The notes beneath the pieces are model-generated. The model saw nothing but the letters and a program-made list of their open reading frames with translations. It was not told the origin of the DNA and did not search any database. The translations under genes were made by a program, and so were the position numbers. Shown in pieces: positions 24,324-34,194 of a stretch of DNA of 64,000 bases (its first letter is position 1; each line of letters begins with the position of its first letter). Source of the DNA: an uncultured Eubacteriales bacterium. Lineage in GTDB: Bacteria > Bacillota > Clostridia > Christensenellales > CAG-314. The DNA lies in assembly GCA_900544545.1 (NCBI GenBank), contig UQVY01000006.1, positions 54,779-118,778 on the forward strand, in the 5' to 3' direction.

Positions 24324-25352
24324 TCAGATTATAAACATAGCGTCGCCGAAACTGAAGAAACGGTATTTTCCCTTTACGGCAAGATTGTATAATTCAAGAG
24401 TCTTTTCCCTTCCCATAAAAGCCGAAACGAGCATTATAAGCGTACTTTCGGGAAGATGGAAGTTGGTTATGAGGCTGTCCACTACCTTGAACCGATACGG
24501 CGGATAAATGAATATACTCGTTTCTCCGCGCTTTCCGGAGAGTTTTCCGTTCTCATCGGCCGCGCTTTCAAGCACTCTCACCGAGGTCGTTCCTACCGCG
24601 ATTATTCTCCTGCCTTCTTCCTTGGCTTTGTTGATAAGCCCGGCGGTTTCTTCGCTTATCTCGTAATACTCGCTGTGCATTTTGTGTTGCGTAACGTCCT
24701 CGACCTTAACGGGACGGAAGGTCCCCAGCCCGACGTGGAGCAGAACCTCCGCGACCGTAACGCCCTTGTCCTTTATGCTGGCGAGAAGCTCTTCCGTGAA
24801 ATGAAGCCCCGCCGTCGGAGCCGCAGCCGAGCCGTTGATCTTGCTGTAAACCGTATTGTATCTTTCCTTATCCGCAACTCCGGATTTTATGTAATGGGGA
24901 AGAGGCATTTCGCCTGTCCTTCTTAAAATATCCTCGAATACGCCTTCGTAAGAAAATTCGACCGTTCTCGTGCCGTCATCTCCTATACTTAAAATCTTCG
25001 CCTTCAATTCGTCGCCGAAACGGAATTCCGTTCCGATTTTAGCCATCTTCCCGGGCTTTAAGACTACCTCCCACGTTTTAAGGTCAAGACGCTTCAGAAG
25101 AAGAAACTCTATTTTCCCTCCCGTCGGAATCTTTTCTCCGTAAAGCCTTACCGGAAGAACCTTCGTATTGTTGACGACAAGCACGTCCCCGCTTTTAAGA
25201 TAATCCGTTATATCCCTGAAAATGCGATGACTGATTTCGTCGGTTTTTCTGTCGTAAACGAGAAGCCTCGAAGAATCTCTCGGCTCGGCTGCCGTCTGAG
25301 CTATAAGCTCTTCCGGAAGCTCGTAGTAAAAATCGTGCGTACCCAAACTCAT
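24324..25352 (-). CDS. queA: S-adenosylmethionine:tRNA ribosyltransferase-isomerase
   Basis: A 342-residue QueA, which adds the epoxycyclopentanediol precursor to preQ1-tRNA from S-adenosylmethionine. Family motifs are present: RDSSRLLVYDR, VNNTKVLPVRL, SAAAPTAGLHFT, VGLGTFRPVKVEDV and the C-terminal TNFHLPESTLIMLVSAF. It is the middle gene of ruvB-queA-tgt, a conserved bacterial arrangement, and runs without a terminator into tgt. Confidence 0.97.
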   Translation of the reverse strand: MSLGTHDFYYELPEELIAQTAAEPRDSSRLLVYDRKTDEISHRIFRDITDYLKSGDVLVVNNTKVLPVRLYGEKIPTGGKIEFLLLKRLDLKTWEVVLKPGKMAKIGTEFRFGDELKAKILSIGDDGTRTVEFSYEGVFEDILRRTGEMPLPHYIKSGVADKERYNTVYSKINGSAAAPTAGLHFTEELLASIKDKGVTVAEVLLHVGLGTFRPVKVEDVTQHKMHSEYYEISEETAGLINKAKEEGRRIIAVGTTSVRVLESAADENGKLSGKRGETSIFIYPPYRFKVVDSLITNFHLPESTLIMLVSAFMGREKTLELYNLAVKGKYRFFSFGDAMFII

Positions 25353-25403
25353 TGTGCGGTTTTTTCCTTAATCGAATATGTATTTCCTTATAAAGCTCCC
25401 GCT

Positions 25404-26495
25404 TTATTCCTCGTCTGCGGAAGCGGATTGCTCGTCTTCGTCCTTTTCGGACGCGGTAACGGCGTTGATGTAATCGAGTCTCGACTTCGGGAGACTGCGT
25501 CCGAGATGCTTATAGCACGCGGGAAGACAAATCCTTCCTCTCGGAGTCCTCGCGATGAATCCGAGCTGAAGAAGATAAGGCTCGTAAACGTCCTCGATGG
25601 TGTTGCTGTCCTCGCCCGTAGCCGCGGCAATCGTATCCAGCCCCACGGGACCTCCGCCGAATTTGTCTATCATCGCCGAAAGCATATCCTTATCGACCTT
25701 ATCGAGTCCGAGCTTATCCACGCCTATGACTCCGAGCGCGTAGTCGGTTATTTCCACGTCGATAACGCCTTTGCCCCTGACCTGAGCGAAATCCCTGACT
25801 CTCTTTAAAAGCCTGTTTGCCAGACGGGGAGTGCCCCTGCTTCTCGAAGCTATGTCGTAAGCGGCTTTTTCGTCGATTTCTATCTTCAAAAGCCTTGCCG
25901 AATTCGTAACGATTACGCTCAGTTCGTCGGGAGAATAAAGCTCCAGCCTCGAATGCACGCCGAATCTGTCGCGAAGAGGCGAAGAAAGCATTCCCGCCTT
26001 CGTCGTCGCGCCTATAAGCGTGAAGGGCGGAAGATTTATTCTTATGCTTTTTGCGCTCGGTCCCTTTCCTACCACGAAATCCAGAGCGAAATCCTCCATC
26101 GCCGGATAAAGAATCTCCTCGACCGACCTGTTCAATCTGTGGATCTCGTCGATAAAAAGAACCTCGTTTTCACCGAGATTGGTAAGAATCGCCGCAAGAT
26201 CGGCGGCTCTTTCGATAGCCGGACCGCTCGTAACCGTTATACGCGTACCGAGTTCGTTGGCGATTATATGCGCAAGCGTGGTTTTCCCAAGCCCCGGAGG
26301 CCCGTAAAGCAAAACGTGATCGAGATGTTCCCCCCTCGACTTGGCCGCCTGAATATAGACGGAAATATTGTCCTTTATCTGCGTCTGCCCGACGTAATTC
26401 TCCATCGACTTGGGCCGCAGAATATTCTCCGCTTCCAGATCCTCAACGGATTTAGTGCTTTGTATCAGTCTTTCCCCACTCGTAAATTCAGCCAT
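25404..26495 (-). CDS. ruvB: Holliday junction branch migration helicase RuvB
   Basis: A 363-residue AAA+ motor that drives branch migration with RuvA. Visible features: Walker A GPPGLGKTT, Walker B LFIDEIHRLNR, sensor 1 TLIGATTKAGML and arginine finger region SPLRDRFG, then the winged-helix domain ending CLPACYKHLG. A ~20-residue acidic tail follows. ruvA is not adjacent; the preceding gene on the same strand is a GH13 glycosidase only 11 bases away, so ruvB may be read from the glycogen operon. Confidence 0.97.
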   Translation of the reverse strand: MAEFTSGERLIQSTKSVEDLEAENILRPKSMENYVGQTQIKDNISVYIQAAKSRGEHLDHVLLYGPPGLGKTTLAHIIANELGTRITVTSGPAIERAADLAAILTNLGENEVLFIDEIHRLNRSVEEILYPAMEDFALDFVVGKGPSAKSIRINLPPFTLIGATTKAGMLSSPLRDRFGVHSRLELYSPDELSVIVTNSARLLKIEIDEKAAYDIASRSRGTPRLANRLLKRVRDFAQVRGKGVIDVEITDYALGVIGVDKLGLDKVDKDMLSAMIDKFGGGPVGLDTIAAATGEDSNTIEDVYEPYLLQLGFIARTPRGRICLPACYKHLGRSLPKSRLDYINAVTASEKDEDEQSASADEE

Positions 26496-26506
26496 AATCC
26501 ACTCCG

Positions 26507-28369
26507 CTACGCCCGACTTCCGTCAAGACGAAGTATAACCGCCTCCGAATCGGCAACGGTTACCGCCCCGCAGACTTCCTTTCCGCCGAGAAGTTCGGAC
26601 GCCCGCCCGACTTTCAGCTCCTTTTCCGCGCCGCTTCTGTTCACCGCGACGAGAATCCTTTCCTTTCCGTTTTCCCTTAAATAAGAGTAAAACCCTTTCT
26701 CCGTTTCGTATTCGATAAACTCGCCGTCCGCAAAAACGGGATTTTCCCGCCTTATCCGACCGAGTTTCACGAAAAAGGAATGAAGCTCTCCGTCCGTACT
26801 GTTCCACGGAAAACACGTCCGGTTGAAGGGATCTCCGCAGCCCTGAACGCCCGCTTCGTCGCCGTAATATACGCTCGGAAAACCGTAATGCGTATATAAA
26901 AGCACTGCCGCAAGCTTCAGAAGCTTCTTGGCTTCCGTAAGTTGCTCGAAGGTCATACGATAACGCATTTTCTCTTCCCTCGTACGAAGATTTGCGGTTT
27001 CTCCTCCGAGAGCGGTAAGAATCCTTTCCGTATCGTGAGTCCCGAGAACGTTCATAAGACAGTTCATTACGCTTTTCGGATAGTTGTTTATTATCTCGAA
27101 ATTGACCTCCGAGAGCGCGTTTTCGTTTCGGTTACGGACGAAATCGATAATCGCGTTTCTGAGCGGATAATTCATAACCGAATCCAGCTCGTCGCCGTCG
27201 AAATACCTCCGCTTTTCTCCGTAGGCAACCTTGACCGAAGCGTCCTCCCAGACCTCTCCGATAATAAGCGCGTCGTTTTTCCTCGTTTTCGCGGCTTTCA
27301 CTATGTCCGTCAGAATGTCGTCCCGAAGCTCGTCCACTACGTCCAGCCGCCAGCCCGAAGCTCCCTTTCCGAGCCAATAAGCCACTATTCCGTCGTCGCC
27401 GCAAAGATACTCCCTCAGAGAGCCGCTGTCCGGATTAAGCTTCGGAAGGGTATCGAAATTCCACCAGCACTCGTATTTTTCTCCGCTTCTGTCGAAGAGA
27501 TACCAATCCCTGTAAGGCGAATCCGTATGTCCGTACGCGCCGTTTCCGTATCTGCCGAGCTTGTCGAAATATCGGCTGTCGCTTCCCGTATGATTGAAAA
27601 CTCCGTCGAGAATAACTCTCATTCCCTTGTCCCCGGCTCTTTCGCAAAGCTCCGTAAAATCCTCCTCCGTTCCGAAAGACGGATCTATCTCGGAATAATC
27701 TCCGACGTCGTATTTATGATTGCTGTAAGCCTTGAAAATCGGACTCAGATATATAATCGATACGCCCAATTCCCGAAGATAGTCGAGCTTACTTACGATT
27801 CCTTTCAAATTCCCGCCGAAAAAATCGTTGTTTAGAATCTTTCCGCTCGCGGGATCGGGACGGTATTCGGGCATATTCCCCCAATCCCTCCGTATAACGG
27901 CTCCTTCTCTTTCGGGAATATCTCCGACCGAGCAGAACCTGTCTACGAATATATGGTACATTATTCCGCCTTCCGCCCAGAAAGGCACGGAATAGCGTCT
28001 TTCGGTCACGTTGAGAATCCATCTCGCCGGCTCGTCCGAAAGAATCGCTCCCTTTCCGCTCCTTCCCGCGTAAATTACGCGATTCCCCGAAAAAACGAAG
28101 TCGTAATAATGAGTCCCGCATTCTTCGGGAATTATTTCCGTCGCAAAAACGTCCGAGTCGGGATAATCCGAGTTCTCTTCTCTCTTCATCGGAAAAACCT
28201 TTTTCCGCCCGTCGTAATCGAAAAGCCTGAAAAAAGCCTCCTCCGCTCCCGCATTCTTACCTATAACTATACGGAAACGCACGGGAATTCCTTTTTCCGC
28301 GGCTCCCGTAATCGATTTGAAGAAAGGTTCCGTCGGACAAAAGGATACGTCTTTCGTCAAAGCTTCCAT
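26507..28369 (-). CDS. GH13 alpha-glycosidase (neopullulanase/cyclomaltodextrinase-like)
   Basis: A 620-residue alpha-amylase-family enzyme with an N-terminal beta-sandwich (about residues 1-125), a catalytic barrel and a C-terminal beta domain. All four conserved regions look active: I VILDGVFNHTG, II GWRLDVVDEL with the nucleophile, III LIIGEVWEDA with the acid/base, IV VLGTHDTERIL. This type hydrolyses maltodextrins, pullulan or cyclodextrins inside the cell. There is no signal peptide, consistent with glycogen or dextrin breakdown in the cytoplasm. It overlaps the end of glgP by 13 bases. Confidence 0.9.
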   Translation of the reverse strand: MEALTKDVSFCPTEPFFKSITGAAEKGIPVRFRIVIGKNAGAEEAFFRLFDYDGRKKVFPMKREENSDYPDSDVFATEIIPEECGTHYYDFVFSGNRVIYAGRSGKGAILSDEPARWILNVTERRYSVPFWAEGGIMYHIFVDRFCSVGDIPEREGAVIRRDWGNMPEYRPDPASGKILNNDFFGGNLKGIVSKLDYLRELGVSIIYLSPIFKAYSNHKYDVGDYSEIDPSFGTEEDFTELCERAGDKGMRVILDGVFNHTGSDSRYFDKLGRYGNGAYGHTDSPYRDWYLFDRSGEKYECWWNFDTLPKLNPDSGSLREYLCGDDGIVAYWLGKGASGWRLDVVDELRDDILTDIVKAAKTRKNDALIIGEVWEDASVKVAYGEKRRYFDGDELDSVMNYPLRNAIIDFVRNRNENALSEVNFEIINNYPKSVMNCLMNVLGTHDTERILTALGGETANLRTREEKMRYRMTFEQLTEAKKLLKLAAVLLYTHYGFPSVYYGDEAGVQGCGDPFNRTCFPWNSTDGELHSFFVKLGRIRRENPVFADGEFIEYETEKGFYSYLRENGKERILVAVNRSGAEKELKVGRASELLGGKEVCGAVTVADSEAVILRLDGSRA

Positions 28370-30759
28370 ATATTCTCCGCGTATTCTTTAATCGCTCTGT
28401 CCGCGGCGAATCTTCCGGCTTTCGCGATATTGACGAGAGACCTTCTGTTCCATTCGGTCTTATCCTTATAAACCCCGTCCATTTCCGAGACCGCGCGCAT
28501 ATAATCCTTAAAATCGGCAAAACACATAAACGGATCGGCTACGCTTCCGCGAAGAAGATAGGTGGCGATATTCGTGAATTCCACGCCGTTGAATCCGACA
28601 TTGAGCGAATCTACGACTCCCCTCAGGGCCGCGCTCTGAAGATAATAAGCCGTGGAATTGTATCCCTCCTGCCAGATTCTCGCGACTTCGCTCTCTCCGT
28701 AACCGAAAATAAAGATATTCTCCCGTCCGACGCTCTCGTAAATCTCGACGTTCGCGCCATCCATAGTCCCGAGAGTCAAGGCTCCGTTGAGCATAAATTT
28801 CATATTGCCCGTTCCGCTCGCTTCCTTGCCCGCAAGACTTATCTGCTCGCTGACTTCGGCCGCCGGCATAAGCAATTCCGCCGCCGTAACGCAATAGTTT
28901 TCGAGGAATACGACGTTGAGCTTTTCGGCAATCTTCGGCTGTTTCCGGATTTCTTCGCCCAGCATATAGATAAGCTTGATGACTTCCTTCGCGACGTAAT
29001 ACCCCGGAGCGGCTTTCGCGCCGAAAATAAACGTCTGAGGAGTTACCTCCTTATCGGGATTTTCTCTGAGTTCGTTGTAAAGCGCGATTATCTTGATTGC
29101 GTTGAGCAGCTGACGCTTGTATTCGTGAAGCCTTTTCGCCTGAACGTCGAATCTCGTTCCCGCATCGATGAGAATTCCGCTCTTTTTATAGAAGAAATCG
29201 GAAAACGCTTTCTTGTTTGCCGCCTTAATCTCTCCGAGCCTTTCCAGAACACTTTCGTCGTTTTCGTAGGCAAGGAGCTTTTCGAGTTCTCCTGCGTTGC
29301 GGACGAATCCGTCGCCTATAAGTTCCGAAATCAATCCCGAAAGCCCTTTGTTCGCCTGACAGAGCCATCTTCTGTGAGCTATGCCGTTGGTAACGTTGGT
29401 GAATTTCTCCGGAACGACCGAACAAAAGTCGCGGAAAAGCTCCTTCCTGAGAATCTCGCTGTGAAGCGCGCTCACTCCGTTGACTTTCTTTGAGCCTATG
29501 ACGGCAAGATTGGCCATTCTTATCTGTCCGTAAGCCGCTATCGCCATTCGGGAGACCTTTTCCATATCGCCCGTCCGCTCAAACGCCCGTTCGCAGAACC
29601 TTCTGTTGATTTCCATTATGATGGAATAGATCCTCGGAACGGTCCGCTGAATAAGATCCTCCGACCAGCATTCCAGAGCCTCGGAAAGAACCGTATGATT
29701 GGTGTAATTACAGGTTTCGGTAACGATATTCCACGCGTCGTCCCACGAAAATCCGTGTTCGTCCATAAGAATGCGCATAAGCTCGGGAATGCACATAGCC
29801 GGATGAGTATCGTTGATATGAATTACGGCGTGAAGAGGAAGCGTTCTTAAATCCCCGTAGTTTTCGAGATGGTCGCGGACGATGTTCTGCACCGCGCCCG
29901 AAACGAGAAGATACTGCTGTTTGAGCCTAAGAGATTTTCCTTCGGCGTGGCTGTCGTTGGGATAAAGCACCTTCGTTATCATTTCCGCGCGGGTATCGGC
30001 TTCCACGGCGCGCATATAATCTCCCTGCGAAAAGCTCTGCATATCGAAAGAGCGTTTGCTCTTGGCTTTCCAGAGCCGAAGTACGCTTACCGCTTCGCTG
30101 TCGTAGCCCGATACGAGAATGTCGTAGGGAATGGCTTCCACTTCGCGGCAGTCCACGTAGGTTATATTCATCTTCTCGCCCGTCCATTCTTCCCTGACGA
30201 ACCCGCCGAATCTCACCGTTACTGACTTATCCGATCTCCTGACCATCCAGACTTCTCCGCCCGGAAGCCAGTTGTCCGGAAGCTCTGTCTGCCAGCCGTC
30301 CACGAGCTTCTGCTGAAAAAGTCCGTATTCGTACCGAAGACTATGCCCCATAGCCGGATAATTCCCCGTCGCAAGCGAATCCATATAACAAGCCGCAAGC
30401 CGTCCGAGTCCTCCGTTTCCGAGTCCCGCGTCCGGCTCCTGCTCGTAAAGCTCCTCGAGCGTAAATTCAGTCCCCTTCAAAGCCTCTCTTACCTTCTCTT
30501 CTATCCCGAGATTGTAGAGATTGTTTTTAAGACTCCTTCCGAGAAGAAATTCCATACTGAGATAGTATACTCTCTTTCTTCCCTCGGCTTTGAACTTCTT
30601 GTTGAAAGCTATTCTCTTTTCGAGAAGTATATCCCGAACGCACATAGCGACGGCTTTATAGCAGTCGGAAGCCGAAGCCTCCGCGAGAGTCACTCCGAAA
30701 TATCTCGAAACGTTTCTTTCGATAGCGGCACCGAGATCCGCCGAATTGATTGTGTTCAT
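28357..30759 (-). CDS. glgP: Glycogen/starch/alpha-glucan phosphorylase
   Basis: An 800-residue family GT35 phosphorylase that releases glucose-1-phosphate from glycogen. The PLP-binding lysine lies in KEASGTGNMKFMLNG near residue 660. Family landmarks such as EPDAGLGNGGLGRLAACYMDS, the INDTHPAMCIPELMR segment and RLHEYKRQLLN are intact. Length is normal. A 103-base gap separates it from glgA upstream, with no evident terminator or strong promoter, and it is coupled to the GH13 gene downstream. Confidence 0.97.
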   Translation of the reverse strand: MNTINSADLGAAIERNVSRYFGVTLAEASASDCYKAVAMCVRDILLEKRIAFNKKFKAEGRKRVYYLSMEFLLGRSLKNNLYNLGIEEKVREALKGTEFTLEELYEQEPDAGLGNGGLGRLAACYMDSLATGNYPAMGHSLRYEYGLFQQKLVDGWQTELPDNWLPGGEVWMVRRSDKSVTVRFGGFVREEWTGEKMNITYVDCREVEAIPYDILVSGYDSEAVSVLRLWKAKSKRSFDMQSFSQGDYMRAVEADTRAEMITKVLYPNDSHAEGKSLRLKQQYLLVSGAVQNIVRDHLENYGDLRTLPLHAVIHINDTHPAMCIPELMRILMDEHGFSWDDAWNIVTETCNYTNHTVLSEALECWSEDLIQRTVPRIYSIIMEINRRFCERAFERTGDMEKVSRMAIAAYGQIRMANLAVIGSKKVNGVSALHSEILRKELFRDFCSVVPEKFTNVTNGIAHRRWLCQANKGLSGLISELIGDGFVRNAGELEKLLAYENDESVLERLGEIKAANKKAFSDFFYKKSGILIDAGTRFDVQAKRLHEYKRQLLNAIKIIALYNELRENPDKEVTPQTFIFGAKAAPGYYVAKEVIKLIYMLGEEIRKQPKIAEKLNVVFLENYCVTAAELLMPAAEVSEQISLAGKEASGTGNMKFMLNGALTLGTMDGANVEIYESVGRENIFIFGYGESEVARIWQEGYNSTAYYLQSAALRGVVDSLNVGFNGVEFTNIATYLLRGSVADPFMCFADFKDYMRAVSEMDGVYKDKTEWNRRSLVNIAKAGRFAADRAIKEYAENIWKL

Positions 30760-30862
30760 CGTTACCTCTTAAAAATCTGTCTTTCCGCGGATAATTCCCT
30801 TATTTTCTTTTATCCGCCGTCGTTTCCTTATATGGGTTTTCCTTATCTATGCGTAGTTTTCT

Positions 30863-32284
30863 TTATCCGAGCATTTCGCGGTATATCGAAGCGTAATTCC
30901 ACGCGGCTTTTTCCCACGAGAAATCTGTTTTCATTACGCGCTTTATAAGCTCCTCCCTGAATCCTGCGTTCCCGTAACCCTCGAGCGCTCTGTCCACCGC
31001 GGCAAGAAGCTCCTCTCCGTTGTTGTTGAGGAAAACGTATCCGTTTCCTCCCTCCGAAACGTCGATTATACTGTCGGCGAGTCCGCCCGTCTTTCTGACT
31101 ATCGGAACCGTTCCGTACCTCGACGCGATCATCTGCGACCGACCGCAAGGTTCGCTCTGACTGGGCATAAGGAAAAAATCGCTCCCTGCATATATCTTAT
31201 GCGCCATCTCGTCGCTTCGCATCAGTATCGTACGCATTTTCGTCGGATATCGGCTTTCGAGGTCGGAAAAGAAATTCTCGTAACCTTCGTCGCCCTGTCC
31301 GAGCATAAGAAACTGCACGTCCTTCTCGAGAATCGAACCTATCGCCGTTTTGACCGTATCCACGCCCTTTTTGGAAACGAGCTTGGTTATCATCGAAATC
31401 ATCGGGACGTTTTTCCTCTGTTTAAGACAAAGCTCCTCCTGAAGCCTCAGCTTGTTTATCGTTTTCTTCTCTATCGAATCCGCGTCGTAATTCTCGTAAA
31501 TCATTCCGTCGGTCAGAGGATTGTATTTCTTATAGTCTATTCCGTGAAGAATTCCTCCGAGCTTATAGGAATTGAGCTGAATTACGTTTTCGAGTCCCAG
31601 AGCCACCGAGCTGCTTTCAAGCTCTCTCGCGTAATTCGGGCTGACCGTGGTTATCTTGTCGCTGACGACTATGGCTCCCTTCATAAAATTGAGTTTGCCG
31701 CTGTTTTCGAGTATACACAGATTATGATGAGATATTCCGAGAAGGTCCTCTATCATATCTACGGGACACTTCCCCTGACGATCGACGTGCTGAACGGTAA
31801 AGAGAAGCTTTGCGGCGGTCTCTCTTTCGTCGAACCCGCGCAGCGTCCTGAGATATACCGGTACGAGCGCGCTCTGCCAGTCGTTGGCGTGAATGAGATC
31901 GGGATAAAAACCCGTAACGTCCATCGTATCCACCACGGCTTTACAAAAATACGCGAATCTCTCGTTATCGTCGAGATAACCGAAAAGATTCTCCCTGTCG
32001 AAATAATTCTCGTTTTTTATGAAATAATACGTGACGCCCTCGGAATTAAGCGAATAAATATCGCATTTCTGCTTTCTCCACGAAAGAGAAACCTCCTTGC
32101 TTCCGATATATTCCATTCTCGAAAAATAAACCGGCGATACCGAAGCGTAAAGCGGCGTTATCACTCTTATGTCGAAACCGCACCTGTACAGCATTCTCGA
32201 AAGCGAGCGGCTTACCTCGCCGAGACTGCTGGCGTTGCCCGTCATAGGTTCGCATTCGGACGTAACGAAAAGTATCTTTTTCAT
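30863..32284 (-). CDS. glgA: Glycogen synthase (GT5), with atypical N-terminal motif
   Basis: A 473-residue GT5 glucosyltransferase that elongates glycogen from a nucleotide-glucose donor. The second glycine-rich motif is intact (VRKTGGLADSI), as are SEPCGRSQMIA and HANDWQSALVPVYL. The N-terminal motif, usually K-x-G-G-L with the substrate-binding lysine, is replaced by GNASSLGEV (residues about 16-24). The ATG at 32284 overlaps glgB by 4 bases and follows a GGAG/AAGG site; a frame extension upstream is unlikely. No glgC or glgD for ADP-glucose synthesis lies in the window. Confidence 0.9.
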   Translation of the reverse strand: MKKILFVTSECEPMTGNASSLGEVSRSLSRMLYRCGFDIRVITPLYASVSPVYFSRMEYIGSKEVSLSWRKQKCDIYSLNSEGVTYYFIKNENYFDRENLFGYLDDNERFAYFCKAVVDTMDVTGFYPDLIHANDWQSALVPVYLRTLRGFDERETAAKLLFTVQHVDRQGKCPVDMIEDLLGISHHNLCILENSGKLNFMKGAIVVSDKITTVSPNYARELESSSVALGLENVIQLNSYKLGGILHGIDYKKYNPLTDGMIYENYDADSIEKKTINKLRLQEELCLKQRKNVPMISMITKLVSKKGVDTVKTAIGSILEKDVQFLMLGQGDEGYENFFSDLESRYPTKMRTILMRSDEMAHKIYAGSDFFLMPSQSEPCGRSQMIASRYGTVPIVRKTGGLADSIIDVSEGGNGYVFLNNNGEELLAAVDRALEGYGNAGFREELIKRVMKTDFSWEKAAWNYASIYREMLG

Positions 32285-34194
32285 TCGGCACCTTCTCCGC
32301 AATCGTCAAGCCCGACGGTCATCTCTTCGCAATCGTCAAGCATATATACCCGTCCCGAAAGCGCGGGTACGGTCATCGAAAGAGTTCTGTTTTTCCCTTT
32401 GAACGGATTTTCGGTTATTTCCGTATCCTTACCCGTTCCTTTTCCTCCGAACCGGATCTCGTCGCTGTCGAGAAGAAGCGAGAGCTTCCCGTCCCCTATT
32501 CCGACGCAATATCCGAAATACGTAAGGTTACTGAAATTCAGAACGAAAATCAGACTCCTTCCGCTCCCGTCCTTTCTCTCGAAAACGAAAACGTCGTTTT
32601 TGTTGTCGTCCACTATAAGCCATTCGAAGCCCTGAGGATCGCCGTCCGTCGCATATATTTCGGGATAAGACGCGTAAAGACGATTCAATTCCTTTATAAA
32701 CTCTTTAAGCTGAGAATGCCTCTCGTAATCCAGAAGGAACCAGTCCAATTCCCGCGATTCGCTCCATTCGGCAAACTGACCTATCTCGTAACCCATAAAA
32801 TTCAGCTTTTTCCCGGGATGCCCGATCATAAACGTTTCGAAAACCCGCACGCCCGCAAACTTGTCGTCGTAAGCGCCCGGCATTTTGTCGAGAAGAGATT
32901 TCTTCAGATGCACTACCTCGTCGTGAGAAACGGGAAGAATATACCTCTCCGAATAGGCGTACATCATCGAAAAAGTCATTTTATTGTGACTTCCGCAGCG
33001 GAAATACGGATCCGTTCCGATATATGCGAGAGTGTCGTTCATCCAGCCCATATTCCACTTGAAATCGAAGCCCAGACCGCCTTTGTCGGGCGATTTCGTA
33101 ACTCCGTAAAAAGCCGTGCTTTCCTCCGCGACGAGAAAACCGCCGTTGCCGTATCTCCTCACCGCGTCGCTCAGTTTCCCGAAAAACGCGACCGCCTCGA
33201 GATTCTCCTTTCCTCCGTGAATATTCGGAATCCAGTCTCCGCCCCTGTCGTAGTCGAGATAAAGCATAGAAGCCACCGCGTCTACCCGAAGCCCGTCGAA
33301 ATGATACTCGTTCAGCCAGTAAAGCGCGTTGCTTATAAGAAAACAGGATACTTCGTTCCTCGCATAATCGAATATCCTCGTCCCCCAGCCTTTATGCTCT
33401 TTCCGGCATTCTATCGGATTTTCGTAAAGCGATCTTCCGTCGAAATCCGCAAGCCCGTGTTCGTCTTTACAGAAATGAGCCGGCACCCAGTCGAGAATAA
33501 CGCCTATCCCCTTCGAGTGACAATTGTCCACGAGGCGTTTTAAACCTCTCGGATCGCCGTAACGCGAAGTCGGCGAATAATATCCGGTAACCTGATAACC
33601 CCAGGATTCGTCGAGAGGATATTCCGAAAGCGGCATAAGCTCGAGATGAGTATAGTTCATCTCCGCAAGATAGTCCGGAAGTTCGTCCGCAAGTTCTTCG
33701 TAGGTCAGAAAGGAGCCGTCGGAATGCCTCTTCCACGAACCCGAATGGACTTCGTATATATTCATCGGGACGCGGCTCTTGTCCGTCGCCGCCGCGCGAA
33801 GACGCCATCTGTCGTCGTTCCAGACGTATCCGCCGTAATCGTAGACCACGCTCGCGGTTTTCGGTCTTAACTCGCTGAAAAACGCGTAAGGATCGGCTTT
33901 AAGGAATTCTCTCCCTCCCGCCGAAATATAAAACTTATATTTGTCCCCTTCGCTCGCGCCCGGCACGAAAAGCTCCCAAAGCCCTTCCGCGTTGAGCTTT
34001 TTCATTATGCCGAGAAGACTGCTCCAACCGTTGAAATCGCCTACGACAGAAACTCCGTCCGCGTCGGGCGCCCAGACTCTGAAAACGAAACCTCTTCTTC
34101 CGCCGAGTTCTTCCTTATGACAGCCTAAAAATCCGTAAGCCTTAAAATTGGTTCCCTGATGAAACAGATACGTCGGCAATCCGATATCCTTCAT
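32281..34194 (-). CDS. glgB: 1,4-alpha-glucan branching enzyme
   Basis: A 637-residue GH13 branching enzyme that makes alpha-1,6 branches in glycogen. An N-terminal CBM48-like domain (about 20-120, RRGFVFRVWAPDADGVSVVG) precedes the barrel. Catalytic regions are intact: DWVPAHFCKDEHGL, GLRVDAVASML (nucleophile), VAEESTAF (acid/base), PVSHDEVVHLKKS. It is coupled to glgA by an ATGA overlap and to malQ by a single shared base. Confidence 0.96.
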   Translation of the reverse strand: MKDIGLPTYLFHQGTNFKAYGFLGCHKEELGGRRGFVFRVWAPDADGVSVVGDFNGWSSLLGIMKKLNAEGLWELFVPGASEGDKYKFYISAGGREFLKADPYAFFSELRPKTASVVYDYGGYVWNDDRWRLRAAATDKSRVPMNIYEVHSGSWKRHSDGSFLTYEELADELPDYLAEMNYTHLELMPLSEYPLDESWGYQVTGYYSPTSRYGDPRGLKRLVDNCHSKGIGVILDWVPAHFCKDEHGLADFDGRSLYENPIECRKEHKGWGTRIFDYARNEVSCFLISNALYWLNEYHFDGLRVDAVASMLYLDYDRGGDWIPNIHGGKENLEAVAFFGKLSDAVRRYGNGGFLVAEESTAFYGVTKSPDKGGLGFDFKWNMGWMNDTLAYIGTDPYFRCGSHNKMTFSMMYAYSERYILPVSHDEVVHLKKSLLDKMPGAYDDKFAGVRVFETFMIGHPGKKLNFMGYEIGQFAEWSESRELDWFLLDYERHSQLKEFIKELNRLYASYPEIYATDGDPQGFEWLIVDDNKNDVFVFERKDGSGRSLIFVLNFSNLTYFGYCVGIGDGKLSLLLDSDEIRFGGKGTGKDTEITENPFKGKNRTLSMTVPALSGRVYMLDDCEEMTVGLDDCGEGAE

